This document shows positions 14,561 to 20,841 of a DNA stretch of 20,841 nt, piece by piece. This stretch comes from a virus. Location: positions 1 through 20,841 of the IMG/VR virus record IMGVR_UViG_3300044692_000066. One strand, given 5' to 3'. The notes under the pieces are model-generated. The model made no database searches and had not been told where the DNA came from. It was given only the letters and a program-made list of their open reading frames with translations. The position numbers and the translations under genes were made by a program. Position 1 is the stretch's first letter; each line of letters opens with the position of its first letter.

Positions 14561-15880
14561 TTAGTTCGTGATTACCCCTTGGATGGTCACGGAGTCGATC
14601 GCGCCCGCGAGCTGCGCCGTGAACGACACGAGGGGCAGATTTCGCGACTGACGCGACGTCGGCGACAGGTTCGCGACGAGGGGCACCGAGACGAATGGCG
14701 CCGGCGACGCAGCGAGGAAACCCGTATTCACGAACTGCGTCAGGGCCGCCGTCAGGACGGACCGGATCATGTCGACGCCGGCGTCCGTGTAGGGGATCTT
14801 CAAATTGTTCGCGAGCAGCGCCAGAATGCCGACCTGAATCGCGTTCGTCAGCGCGTCGATGCCGCGCGTGATGTCGATCCACTGGCCGTCCGGCCGCTTG
14901 CCGAATTGCGTCAGGTTCAGCCCGAAGATCGTGCTGTAAACCGAGCCGTTGAAGCCCTCAACCGCGTGGATCTGCGTGGTCGTGAGCGGGTCGGCGATGA
15001 CGCCGGAGAGAGTCTTGAAAGCCCAATTTTCCGATCCCGGAATCGTCGGAAAAAGGCGCCCCTGCCACGCAGCTCCCGAGTACGAAAGCAGTCGACTCGC
15101 GCTCATGAGGCCTGCCGATCGCGTGTGCGACAGCAGCTTTTCCGTGTACATGATGTTCGTCGTGTCCGACGGGTTCATGCAGAGGGAATCGGTCGTATTC
15201 CAGATAAACAGCTTGCCGTTCGCCTCGGCCCATGCCGCGGCCGCGGTGATCTCCGCCGGCGACTGCGAATCGAGGACGAGCCCGTACCAATTCGCGTCGA
15301 GGGCCAGGATCGCGTTCAGGTCCGTCGCGATGCCCGGGTCCGTGGTCGTGTCCGCGAACGAGCAATGAACGAGGTCCGGGTAGAAGTCGACGAGCGCGCC
15401 CGCGGTCAGCGAGATCGTGAAAAACGCATTTGAAGACGTGTGCGTCGCCGTCACGCCGGTGAGCGCGAGCGCGGTCACCGCCGCGGCCGCGGTCCCGGCG
15501 TCGGTACCGGGAACGCCCGTCGAGGCGAACGAGATCGTCGCCGGCGTGGTGCCCGGAAGGCCGACCTTAAACGAGTAGGTGTCGAGCGTGGACGTCGAAT
15601 TGAGCGTGACCTTCAACGTCTGCGCGGGCTTCAGGTTGCGCGGGCCGACCTTCACCGCCGGAGGCGCGGGATTCTGCGAAAAGATCATCGTCGCGGCGAG
15701 CACCGCGGGATGATTCGCGCCGGCGCCATCGGTGATCATGCCGCTGACGGAGCTGTATTCCCGCACCCCTCCGGAAAACCAAAGGTTGCTGGCGGCAATC
15801 AACGTCTCGCCAAATCCCGCTTGCTGCGGACCCGCCCCCTGGACGGAAATCGCAAGACTGACGACGTCGGTAATGGGCAT
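14561..15880 (-). CDS. Contractile tail sheath protein, DUF3383 family
   Basis: The 439-residue protein opens with ITDVVSLAISVQGAGPQQAG and continues FGETLIAASNLWFSGGVREY, then a pattern of YSSVSGMITDGAGANHPAVL and FSQNPAPPAVKVG, the DUF3383 N-terminal block. The middle is a variable beta-rich domain, and the C-terminal block contains FGKRPDGQWIDITRGIDALT followed by LANNLKIPYTDAGV, typical of sheaths. The sheath contracts to drive the tube into the host. ATG at 15880 is the first gene of the minus-strand tail operon; TCGGAGC precedes it and CTAAACC lies 27 nt upstream. Its presence establishes myovirus morphology. Confidence 0.92.
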   Translation of the reverse strand: MPITDVVSLAISVQGAGPQQAGFGETLIAASNLWFSGGVREYSSVSGMITDGAGANHPAVLAATMIFSQNPAPPAVKVGPRNLKPAQTLKVTLNSTSTLDTYSFKVGLPGTTPATISFASTGVPGTDAGTAAAAVTALALTGVTATHTSSNAFFTISLTAGALVDFYPDLVHCSFADTTTDPGIATDLNAILALDANWYGLVLDSQSPAEITAAAAWAEANGKLFIWNTTDSLCMNPSDTTNIMYTEKLLSHTRSAGLMSASRLLSYSGAAWQGRLFPTIPGSENWAFKTLSGVIADPLTTTQIHAVEGFNGSVYSTIFGLNLTQFGKRPDGQWIDITRGIDALTNAIQVGILALLANNLKIPYTDAGVDMIRSVLTAALTQFVNTGFLAASPAPFVSVPLVANLSPTSRQSRNLPLVSFTAQLAGAIDSVTIQGVITN

Positions 15881-15900
15881 AGTGCGCTAGCTCCGACAGC

Positions 15901-15907
15901 GGTTTAG
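15901..15907 (-). promoter_or_regulatory. CTAAACC start-site motif, sheath and tail operon
   Basis: The minus strand reads TCACTAAACCGCTGTCGGAG ahead of the sheath ATG at 15880. It faces away from the plus-strand copy at 15935, forming an outward pair in the 66-bp gap between tail and head operons. TCGGAG, a likely ribosome-binding site, lies at or just after the point 12 nt downstream. No -35-like partner was recognised. Confidence 0.5.
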
Positions 15908-15934
15908 TGACGGTCGAGGGCGTAGGCCGTCTCG

Positions 15935-15941
15935 CTAAACC
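15935..15941 (+). promoter_or_regulatory. CTAAACC start-site motif, head operon
   Basis: The sequence reads TCGCTAAACCCGGGC-GTG, with the motif exactly 12 nt before the GTG at 15947. No ribosome-binding site of normal spacing is seen. It is the head-side half of the divergent pair in this gap. A leaderless start is inferred. Confidence 0.5.
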
Positions 15942-15946
15942 CGGGC

Positions 15947-17164
15947 GTGAGCGTTCGCTTCGACGAATTACGCCTCGACGCCGGATCGGTGCAGGAACTG
16001 CCCGACGGCTCCCTAAAGGTGGTGGGTCGCCTGACCCGCACGGGCATTTTCAATTACCGAAATCCGGACGGATCGCGACGAACCGAATACCGTCCCGCCG
16101 ACGAGGTCTTTTCGCCGCGCGCGATGGCCACGTTCGCAGCAGCGCCGGTGACGATCAATCACCCGCCGGTCGACGCCAACGGCCGTCAGATCCTCGTCAA
16201 TAAGGACAATTGGCGTCGCCTGTCCGTGGGCCATCTCGGAGAGTCCCTCCGTCAGGATGGGGATCACCTCGCGGCGGACGTCTACATCCGAGACGCCGAG
16301 GCCGTGGCAAAGGTCAAATCAGGGAAACTCCGCAAAATATCGCTGGGCTATCAGGTCGATTACGACCGAACGCCCGGCGTGACCCCGGATGGGGCTCGCT
16401 TCGATGGCGTCCAGCGAAATATCCGAGGCAATCACGTCGCGCTCCTCCTCGGCCACGCGCCGCGCGGGGGCGATACTTGCGAATTGCGCCTCGACTCCGA
16501 GGACAACGAAGTTTGCGAGACGGCCGAAGGCCGGATCGACTCCGCACTAAACCCGGGCATGACGCTCGAGGAAGCCCTTGCAAAGATTCTCGCCCTTCAG
16601 GGCGAATTGACCCAAGCCCGCACGGACGCCGCAGAGGTTCCGACGCTTCGTGCGAAGGTGACCGAGCTCACGAACGCGCTGACCGTCGCTCAGGGCGAGC
16701 TGACGCCCGCGCGGCTCGATTCGCTCGCGACCGACCGCGCCAATACCGTCGCCCTCGCCAAGGCGAGCGGCGTCGACGCCGCGGTGCTCGCGAAGCCTAC
16801 GCTCGAAATCAAGCGAGCGCTCGTCGCGAAGCGCACGCCAACGTTGGCCACGCGCACGGACTCGATGAGCGCGGATGCCCTGGACGCGGTCATCGCCGTG
16901 TACGCGGACGCGCCTCACCCGTCGATGGCGGCCGCGGTCGCGCCGCTCGCTGCGCCCATCACGGCCCCCGCCGCGGCGCCGGGGGCGCGCACGGACTCGG
17001 CCGGCCCGGCGAAGCCGAAGACGGTGGCGGAGCTTCAAGCCGCTTTCGCCGCTCGGATTCACGACCAGTGGCGCACCGACTCGGGGGATCCGATCCCTGC
17101 GCCGAATCCCGTCAACCCCGACCGCGCTCTCGCGGCCGAAAACGCCCTCGCCGGAGTCCGATAA
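15947..17164 (+). CDS. Prohead protease, DUF2213 family, with scaffold domain
   Basis: The first 185 residues match DUF2213: FNYRNPDGSRRTEYRPADEV, then APVTINHPP with H72, ISLGYQVDYD with S132, and QRNIRGNHVALL with H163. His and Ser are plausible members of the catalytic set. Such proteases cut the scaffold and other head proteins during maturation. Residues about 205-405 are Ala/Leu/Lys/Glu-rich with a coiled-coil stretch near 205-245 and a low-complexity Pro/Ala part near 320-350, as in a fused scaffold. GTG at 15947 sits 12 nt after a CTAAACC motif. The architecture is like that of lambda C with Nu3, where the scaffold is the C-terminal part of the protease reading frame. The stop at 17164 abuts the cement gene. 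Confidence 0.9.
   Translation: MSVRFDELRLDAGSVQELPDGSLKVVGRLTRTGIFNYRNPDGSRRTEYRPADEVFSPRAMATFAAAPVTINHPPVDANGRQILVNKDNWRRLSVGHLGESLRQDGDHLAADVYIRDAEAVAKVKSGKLRKISLGYQVDYDRTPGVTPDGARFDGVQRNIRGNHVALLLGHAPRGGDTCELRLDSEDNEVCETAEGRIDSALNPGMTLEEALAKILALQGELTQARTDAAEVPTLRAKVTELTNALTVAQGELTPARLDSLATDRANTVALAKASGVDAAVLAKPTLEIKRALVAKRTPTLATRTDSMSADALDAVIAVYADAPHPSMAAAVAPLAAPITAPAAAPGARTDSAGPAKPKTVAELQAAFAARIHDQWRTDSGDPIPAPNPVNPDRALAAENALAGVR
16547..16553 (+). promoter_or_regulatory. CTAAACC start-site motif inside the protease gene
   Basis: The sequence reads GCACTAAACCCGGGC-ATG, the same layout as at 15935, with the ATG at 16559 exactly 12 nt after the C. The codons CTA AAC CCG are part of the protease frame, encoding L201-N-P. 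The recurrence of the full 15-base layout before an internal in-frame Met suggests a nested gene start. Confidence 0.5.
16559..17164 (+). CDS. Nested capsid scaffold protein (internal start in protease gene)
   Basis: Starting at the internal ATG, residue 205 of the protease, this in-frame product would be 201 residues. It begins MTLEEALAKILALQGELTQA, a coiled-coil pattern with hydrophobic heptads, and ends in a basic and Pro/Ala-rich region. The scaffold guides assembly of the major capsid protein and is later cut by the protease. Independent expression is known for lambda Nu3 within C. Here it is supported by the CTAAACC motif with identical 12-nt spacing. No Shine-Dalgarno sequence is well placed before this ATG, so translation could be leaderless. 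Without expression data the nested product is a proposal. Confidence 0.6.
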   Translation: MTLEEALAKILALQGELTQARTDAAEVPTLRAKVTELTNALTVAQGELTPARLDSLATDRANTVALAKASGVDAAVLAKPTLEIKRALVAKRTPTLATRTDSMSADALDAVIAVYADAPHPSMAAAVAPLAAPITAPAAAPGARTDSAGPAKPKTVAELQAAFAARIHDQWRTDSGDPIPAPNPVNPDRALAAENALAGVR

Positions 17165-17710
17165 ATGAGCGTCGTTCAGGGTCAGCAGACCTATTTCATG
17201 TTTCCGCCGCTGGCTGACCCCGGTCAGCTCGCCGACTGCGCATACAACGAAATCGTCACGTACATCGCCGCGGAGACGATCAACCCCGGTCGCGCGGTGG
17301 AACTGGCGGCGGACGGCCTGTCAATTCAGCAGGCGCAGCAGACCGGCAGCACGTTCAATCCCGTCGGCGTCGCGGTTCTCCAGACCGCGCGCGAGGGCCA
17401 GGGCGCCGTCGGAATCACGGGGTACGGCGTCGAGGGTCCGGCCTACCAAATCGGCGAGCCGGTTCCGGTCCTGATTCGCGGCCGGATTTACGGTGAGTGG
17501 TCGGGCACCACGCAGACCGCGATCTCGAATCCCAACGTCTTCCACTCGTCCACCACGGCGACCAATCGCGGCAAGTTCACCGACACCGCGACGTCCACGA
17601 CCGCCGGCAGCGAGGTCGCGGCCGCCGGTCACCCCTTCCGCGTCTTCGCGAAGCTCCCCGGGACGGGATCGATCGTCCTGCTCGACGTCAACCTGCCGGG
17701 CGCGGCGTAA
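17165..17710 (+). CDS. Capsid cement/decoration protein, gp24-like
   Basis: The 181-residue protein contains YNEIVTYIAAETINPGRAVE at about residues 28-47, then FNPVGVAVLQTAREG and GYGVEGPAYQIGEPVPVLIR near 82-101, the pattern of the structural cement protein family found between protease and major capsid genes. It binds between capsomers and stabilises the mature head. The central Ser/Thr/Ala-rich stretch is probably an exposed loop. ATG at 17165 directly follows the protease stop TAA without a gap, which suggests coupling. The assignment rests on family pattern and gene order. Confidence 0.78.
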   Translation: MSVVQGQQTYFMFPPLADPGQLADCAYNEIVTYIAAETINPGRAVELAADGLSIQQAQQTGSTFNPVGVAVLQTAREGQGAVGITGYGVEGPAYQIGEPVPVLIRGRIYGEWSGTTQTAISNPNVFHSSTTATNRGKFTDTATSTTAGSEVAAAGHPFRVFAKLPGTGSIVLLDVNLPGAA

Positions 17711-17743
17711 GCGGCCGGGAACAATTGAAGGAGAATTGACCCT

Positions 17744-18856
17744 ATGCTTTCGGCCGACCGTCCCGCAATGAGCGGGGTCCGCTACGACCTGGCGGACTAC
17801 ATCAATCCCGAAGCCGTCGCGGCCGCCTCCGGCGGCTCTGTCCGCGTCGACGCCGCGGGAAGCGCGTTCTTTCTCCGCGACCTGACCGAGGTCATGGGGC
17901 GGACGTTCGATATCAAATACCCCGACCTGAAGGCGCGCAGCCTTTTCCCGGTGTTCACGGGCGTTGACCCCGGCGCCGAGGGATACGTCTGGCGATCGTT
18001 CGACCGGCGCGGCGGCGCGAAGGTAATCACCGACTACGCCGCGGATATGCCGTCCGCGGAAACGGTCGGCGTCGAGTACCAGGCGCGGTGCCTCTCGCTC
18101 GGCACCTCTTACCAGTATTCGATTCAGGACCTCAACAAGTCCCGAATGGCGGGCATTCCGCTCGAGACGCGCAAGGCGCTCGCCGCGCGGCGCGCGATGG
18201 AAGAGGCTTTCGAAACGATCGCCTTCTTCGGCGTGGCGCAGTTCGTCGGCGGCAGCGCTGGCAACATCAACCTCGGCACGAACGGCTCGCCGTACTTCGC
18301 GCCCGCGACGCCGAACGGGAGCGACCCGTTGGCGATGTATGGGATCACGAATTTCCCGGCTATCTCGGCGTTGTCGCTCGTGACGACGACCACGAACAAC
18401 TGGTCGTCGGGGGCGAGCGTCACGGACATCGTCAACGACTTCAACGCGCTGTTCCTCCAGGTGTTGCAGCAGAGCAACGGCGTGCACCAGGCGGACACGG
18501 TCGTCATGCCGCTGTCGACGTGGACCCTGCTCATGCAAATGCAGCGGTCGACGACGTTCACCGATGATACGGTTCTCCAGTACATCAAAAAGATCAACCC
18601 CTGGCTGAAGAACATTTATTGGACGCCGATGCTCGAGTTCGCTGGACTCAAGCAAAATGGCTCCACGCCGGGGCCGTTGATCATCTGCTACGAGCGCAAT
18701 TCGGAGAACGTCGAGCTGGTCGTGCCCCAGGAGTTCGAGCAGCTTCCCCCGCAGCTCGTGAATTACACGTACAAGGTGCCCTGCCACATGCGCGTCGGGG
18801 GCATCCGCGTGTCGTACCCCAAGGCGTTCCGCTTCCTTCAGGGCTTCGCCGGCTGA
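17744..18856 (+). CDS. Major capsid protein, DUF2184 family
   Basis: The 370-residue protein has the DUF2184 capsid pattern: FFLRDLTEVMGRTFDIKYPD near residues 43-62, then LKARSLFPV and GAEGYVWRSFDRRGGAKVIT near 83-102, and SIQDLNKSRMAGIPLETRKA near 126-145. The C-terminal part contains LELVVPQEFEQL-like and CHMRVGGIRVSYPKAFRF segments. It has the HK97-type shell fold by family knowledge. AAGGAGA at 17728-17734 precedes ATG at 17744, one of the strongest ribosome-binding sites in the window, fitting very high expression. A strong terminator follows at 18882. It completes the order protease, scaffold, cement, capsid. Confidence 0.93.
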   Translation: MLSADRPAMSGVRYDLADYINPEAVAAASGGSVRVDAAGSAFFLRDLTEVMGRTFDIKYPDLKARSLFPVFTGVDPGAEGYVWRSFDRRGGAKVITDYAADMPSAETVGVEYQARCLSLGTSYQYSIQDLNKSRMAGIPLETRKALAARRAMEEAFETIAFFGVAQFVGGSAGNINLGTNGSPYFAPATPNGSDPLAMYGITNFPAISALSLVTTTTNNWSSGASVTDIVNDFNALFLQVLQQSNGVHQADTVVMPLSTWTLLMQMQRSTTFTDDTVLQYIKKINPWLKNIYWTPMLEFAGLKQNGSTPGPLIICYERNSENVELVVPQEFEQLPPQLVNYTYKVPCHMRVGGIRVSYPKAFRFLQGFAG

Positions 18857-18881
18857 TCGTCTTCGCGCCGCGCATGCGGCT

Positions 18882-18920
18882 AGCCCCATCGCCTTCCTCC
18901 GGGCGATGGGGCTTTTTCTT
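18882..18920 (+). terminator. Strong intrinsic terminator after the capsid gene
   Basis: AGCCCCATCGCC at 18882-18893 pairs perfectly with GGCGATGGGGCT at 18902-18913 through an 8-base loop, and TTTTTCTT follows. It is the clearest Rho-independent terminator in the window. It closes the protease-to-capsid unit, so the neck genes downstream need their own promoter or read-through. Confidence 0.92.
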
Positions 18921-18925
18921 GTCCG

Positions 18926-18932
18926 CTAAACC
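18926..18932 (+). promoter_or_regulatory. CTAAACC start-site motif after the capsid terminator
   Basis: The sequence reads CCGCTAAACCCGGAGCGT, six bases after the terminator T-run. No start codon lies 12 nt downstream; a transcript beginning there would have a leader of about 70 nt containing GGGGAGGG before the DUF4054 start. A promoter for the neck operon is the natural reading and is inferred. Confidence 0.5.
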
Positions 18933-19007
18933 CGGAGCGTACCACCAACCGAAACGGCGCGCCGACGCCGCCGTCGCTCGTTGAGCGGCGGGGAGGGTTA
19001 TCCCGCT

Positions 19008-19340
19008 TTGGCCACTCTCGCAATGTTCCGCGTTCAATTCCCGGAGGCGAACGGCGTTTCGGATACGTTGGTCACGCAATACCTGGGAGCGGCGGCGCTC
19101 GAGATCGATCTGAGTGTGTGGGGCGCGTTCAGCGATCCCGTGCTGGCGCCGGCGATGACGAAGGCGGACCAGGGCCAACTCTATCTCGCCGCGCACAAGC
19201 TCGCGATCTCCCCGTTCGGGCAGAACGCCAAGATGACGACGGTCATTCGAAAGAACGAATCCGGTTATCGACGCACGACCTACGGCGCCGAGTTTCTTCT
19301 GCTCATGCAGGGCGTGACCGGCGGGTTTCGGGTCGCCTAA
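19008..19340 (+). CDS. Head-tail connector protein, DUF4054 family
   Basis: From TTG at 19008 the product is 110 residues, starting MATLAMFRVQFPEANGVSDT, the usual opening of DUF4054 proteins. Later it has WGAFSDP, LYLAAHKLAISPFG and RTTYGAEFLLLMQG, all family marks. These proteins form the ring below the portal that links head and tail. GGGGAGGG at 18990-18996 lies 11 nt before the TTG. An upstream in-frame TTG at 18981 has no ribosome-binding site, and ATG at 19023 is too far from one. The gene is first in the neck group after the capsid terminator. Confidence 0.85.
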   Translation: MATLAMFRVQFPEANGVSDTLVTQYLGAAALEIDLSVWGAFSDPVLAPAMTKADQGQLYLAAHKLAISPFGQNAKMTTVIRKNESGYRRTTYGAEFLLLMQGVTGGFRVA

Positions 19341-19790
19341 ATGGCCGGCGGCGGATCCATCACTGATCGTGACCGCGGCTTCGGCGCGCTCTTGCGCGCG
19401 GTGAAGGGCGCGAGCGGCACCGTACAAGTCGGCGTCGCGGACACCCCGCGCGAGGACGACCGCGGTCTCACGAATGCGGACGTCGCGGCGTTCCACGAGT
19501 TCGGCGACCGCCCGTTCATCCGGCCGTGGGTCGACGAAAATCAGCCCGGCATCCGCTCATCACTCCGATATTGGGTGACGCAAACGCTCGCCGGTAAAAA
19601 GCCGTGGCGGAACAGCCTCGAGAAATTCGGGGAGTACGCGGTGAAGGGCATCCGGAAGAAGATCGACCAGGGCGTTCCGCCGCCGCTCGCGAAGTCGACC
19701 GAGAAACGCAAGGGCCACGCGCTGGCCCTCGTCGACACCAAACAAATGTACGACGCCGTCACGTATGAGATCGACGAGGCCGTCAAATGA
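19341..19790 (+). CDS. Neck/tail completion protein, HK97 gp10-like
   Basis: The 149-residue protein contains VQVGVADTPREDD and AAFHEFGDRPFIRPWVDENQ near residues 49-68. The NEFG...RPFxRP-type pattern belongs to the gp10-like and virion morphogenesis families, which act at the head-tail joint. The C-terminal part is charged and helical, with KIDQGVPPPLAKSTEKRKGH. ATG at 19341 begins one base after the DUF4054 stop, and its stop overlaps the next start as ATGA. Confidence 0.78.
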   Translation: MAGGGSITDRDRGFGALLRAVKGASGTVQVGVADTPREDDRGLTNADVAAFHEFGDRPFIRPWVDENQPGIRSSLRYWVTQTLAGKKPWRNSLEKFGEYAVKGIRKKIDQGVPPPLAKSTEKRKGHALALVDTKQMYDAVTYEIDEAVK

Positions 19791-20377
19791 CGACTGCCGC
19801 TATTCCGGTGGTCGATCACGCGGGTCTACTCGCCGTGATTACGGGTATCGCTGAGACCACGTGGGGTCTGGGCGCAACCGTCGCGTTTTGGGAGGATGAT
19901 CCAAATCCGATGGTGTCGGACACCGATGCCGCGCAGATCACCCTATCCGCGCCGAAGATCGATGCGGTAGGCGTCGACGAGCACCGCCGGCACCTCTCCG
20001 ACGGCACCGACGGTTACGCCGCGGGAACCTTCTGGACACTCGAGGTCGGGAACCGAAAGGTCATGATCACGATCAAGGCGCAGACGTTCAATAAGGGCGT
20101 CGCCGCCGCGGAACTTGTCGACGCAATCCGCACGGGGCTGAGCTCCGACACGGTTACGGCGCAATTGAACGCGCTCAATCTGGCCTTCGTGTGGGCGAGC
20201 AATTCGGTTCGCATCAAAGTCAACGTGGACGAACGCGTGGTGAGCACCGCGGCCGCCGACTTCGAATTTGCTGGCGTATCGCAATTCGTCAGCCAGGTAA
20301 TCCTACCTGGCGTCGGCGGCGACTACATCGCCAGCGTGAACACCAATAACATCGTGCCGGGGACGGTGTCACCGTGA
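19787..20377 (+). CDS. Neck/tail terminator-like protein
   Basis: The 196-residue protein sits directly after the gp10-like gene, where the tail terminator normally lies. It opens DHAGLLAVITGIAETTWGLG and continues with AFWEDDPNPMVSD and AQITLSAPKIDAVGVDEHRR, a pattern of the phage neck terminator gp12-like family (an alpha/beta fold with xWxDDPxP near the start). It would cap the tail and dock it to the head. The middle has ELVDAIRTGLSSDTVTAQLN. ATG at 19787 overlaps the previous stop; its stop overlaps the GTG of the fibre gene. Confidence 0.7.
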   Translation: MTTAAIPVVDHAGLLAVITGIAETTWGLGATVAFWEDDPNPMVSDTDAAQITLSAPKIDAVGVDEHRRHLSDGTDGYAAGTFWTLEVGNRKVMITIKAQTFNKGVAAAELVDAIRTGLSSDTVTAQLNALNLAFVWASNSVRIKVNVDERVVSTAAADFEFAGVSQFVSQVILPGVGGDYIASVNTNNIVPGTVSP

Positions 20378-20841
20378 CCGTACGCAACGCAAATAACGCG
20401 GGACCGCCGACGCCGGCCCGCCTGAGCAACGTGCTTCAAGGGCCGCCGGGGCCGCCGGGGCCAGCCGGGCCGCCGGGACCGGGCGCGTCGATCACGTTCG
20501 CGGGGGATCTCGCCGGCACCTCGACGTCGCAAAACGTCGTTGGCATCCTGAGCAAGACGCTGCCGGCGCTGCCTGGGACGTCGCAATATTTGACGTACAG
20601 CGGCACCGCTTGGGTGTTCGTCGCGGGCGCGCCGCCTACGGGCGCCGCTGGCGGCTCGCTCGCCGGCACGTACCCCAACCCCTCCATCGCCGCCTCGGGC
20701 GCGACGGCGGGCACGTACGGCGGCGCAACGGCCGTTCCCGTGATCACCGTCGCTGCCGATGGCCGCATCACCAACGTCACCAGCGTGACGATTACCGGCG
20801 TCACCCCCGGCGGCCCCGCCCACGGCTCGCTCGCAGGAACC
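20374..20841 (+). CDS. Phage fibre protein with collagen-like segment (partial, 3' end missing)
   Basis: A GTG at 20374 overlaps the preceding TGA as GTGA, and the frame stays open to the window edge, giving the first 156 residues. Residues 23-37 are five collagen-like triplets of Gly-Pro-X. Then come the fibre repeats GDLAGTSTSQNVVGILSK, YLTYSGTAWVFVAG, GGSLAGTYPNPSIA and ITVAADGRITNVTSVTITG, a pattern common in phage fibres of environmental bacteria. Such proteins are trimeric shaft or adhesin proteins. Its place after the neck terminator rather than the baseplate genes leaves open whether it is a neck whisker, head fibre or tail fibre. The C-terminal part, which would tell, is outside the window. 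Confidence 0.78.
   Translation, partial: MTVRNANNAGPPTPARLSNVLQGPPGPPGPAGPPGPGASITFAGDLAGTSTSQNVVGILSKTLPALPGTSQYLTYSGTAWVFVAGAPPTGAAGGSLAGTYPNPSIAASGATAGTYGGATAVPVITVAADGRITNVTSVTITGVTPGGPAHGSLAGT
20440..20484 (+). repeat. Collagen-like Gly-Pro-X coding repeat
   Basis: Five in-frame triplets encode GPPGPPGPAGPPGPG using GGNCCG-rich codons. In phages such stretches form rigid triple-helical shafts. The DNA is a direct repeat and could change in length by slippage. Confidence 0.85.

Noticed and set aside
17321-18889. Minus-strand open frame of 522 codons opposite the capsid and cement genes
   Set aside because: It is Arg-rich and antisense to the clearly identified major capsid protein, and it starts inside the terminator.

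Overview
The window is a fragment of a GC-rich tailed phage or prophage with a contractile tail (a myovirus). The virion genes belong to one coherent set of families: DUF1073 portal, DUF2213 protease, DUF2184 major capsid protein, DUF4054 head-tail connector, DUF3383 sheath, DUF3277 tube, a Dit-like protein, a Pam3-like plug, a gp27-like hub, a Gp138 spike, gp25, baseplate J and DUF2612. No host gene, integrase, large terminase, lysis gene, tRNA or CRISPR array is visible, so the piece is incomplete at both ends. The strong GC bias and the contractile-tail baseplate genes suggest a GC-rich, probably Gram-negative host, but nothing in the sequence identifies it.

Layout. Positions 1-1996 (+) hold small accessory genes: the tail end of an unknown gene, an HExxH metallopeptidase-like protein, a 66-residue protein, a zinc-ribbon protein ending in four 16-residue repeats, and an unknown protein. 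Positions 1980-4223 (-) encode the portal, which carries a large low-complexity insertion. Positions 4263-5436 (+) hold a small helix-turn-helix protein, a small-terminase-like protein and a RuvC-fold nuclease. Positions 5467-15880 (-) form a tightly packed tail operon transcribed sheath, tube, chaperones, tape measure, Dit-like protein, plug, hub, spike, gp25, J, DUF2612, fibre. The chaperones include a programmed -1 frameshift fusion. Positions 15947-20841 (+) carry head and neck genes: protease with a nested scaffold, cement protein, major capsid protein, terminator, DUF4054 connector, gp10-like protein, neck terminator, and a collagen-containing fibre cut off by the window edge.

The most unusual signal is a short motif, RCTAAACC, found at eight gene or operon starts. 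It is divergently paired at both outward-facing strand switches, 4228-4258 and 15901-15941. It also lies straight after the only strong terminator and in front of the nested scaffold start. In four cases the C of CTAAACC lies exactly 12 nt before a start codon that lacks a well-placed Shine-Dalgarno sequence. In the other cases ribosome-binding sites, where present, lie downstream of that +12 point. This fits a phage-specific promoter core, with some transcripts leaderless, and it has no obvious -35 partner. The idea comes from reading the sequence and has not been tested.
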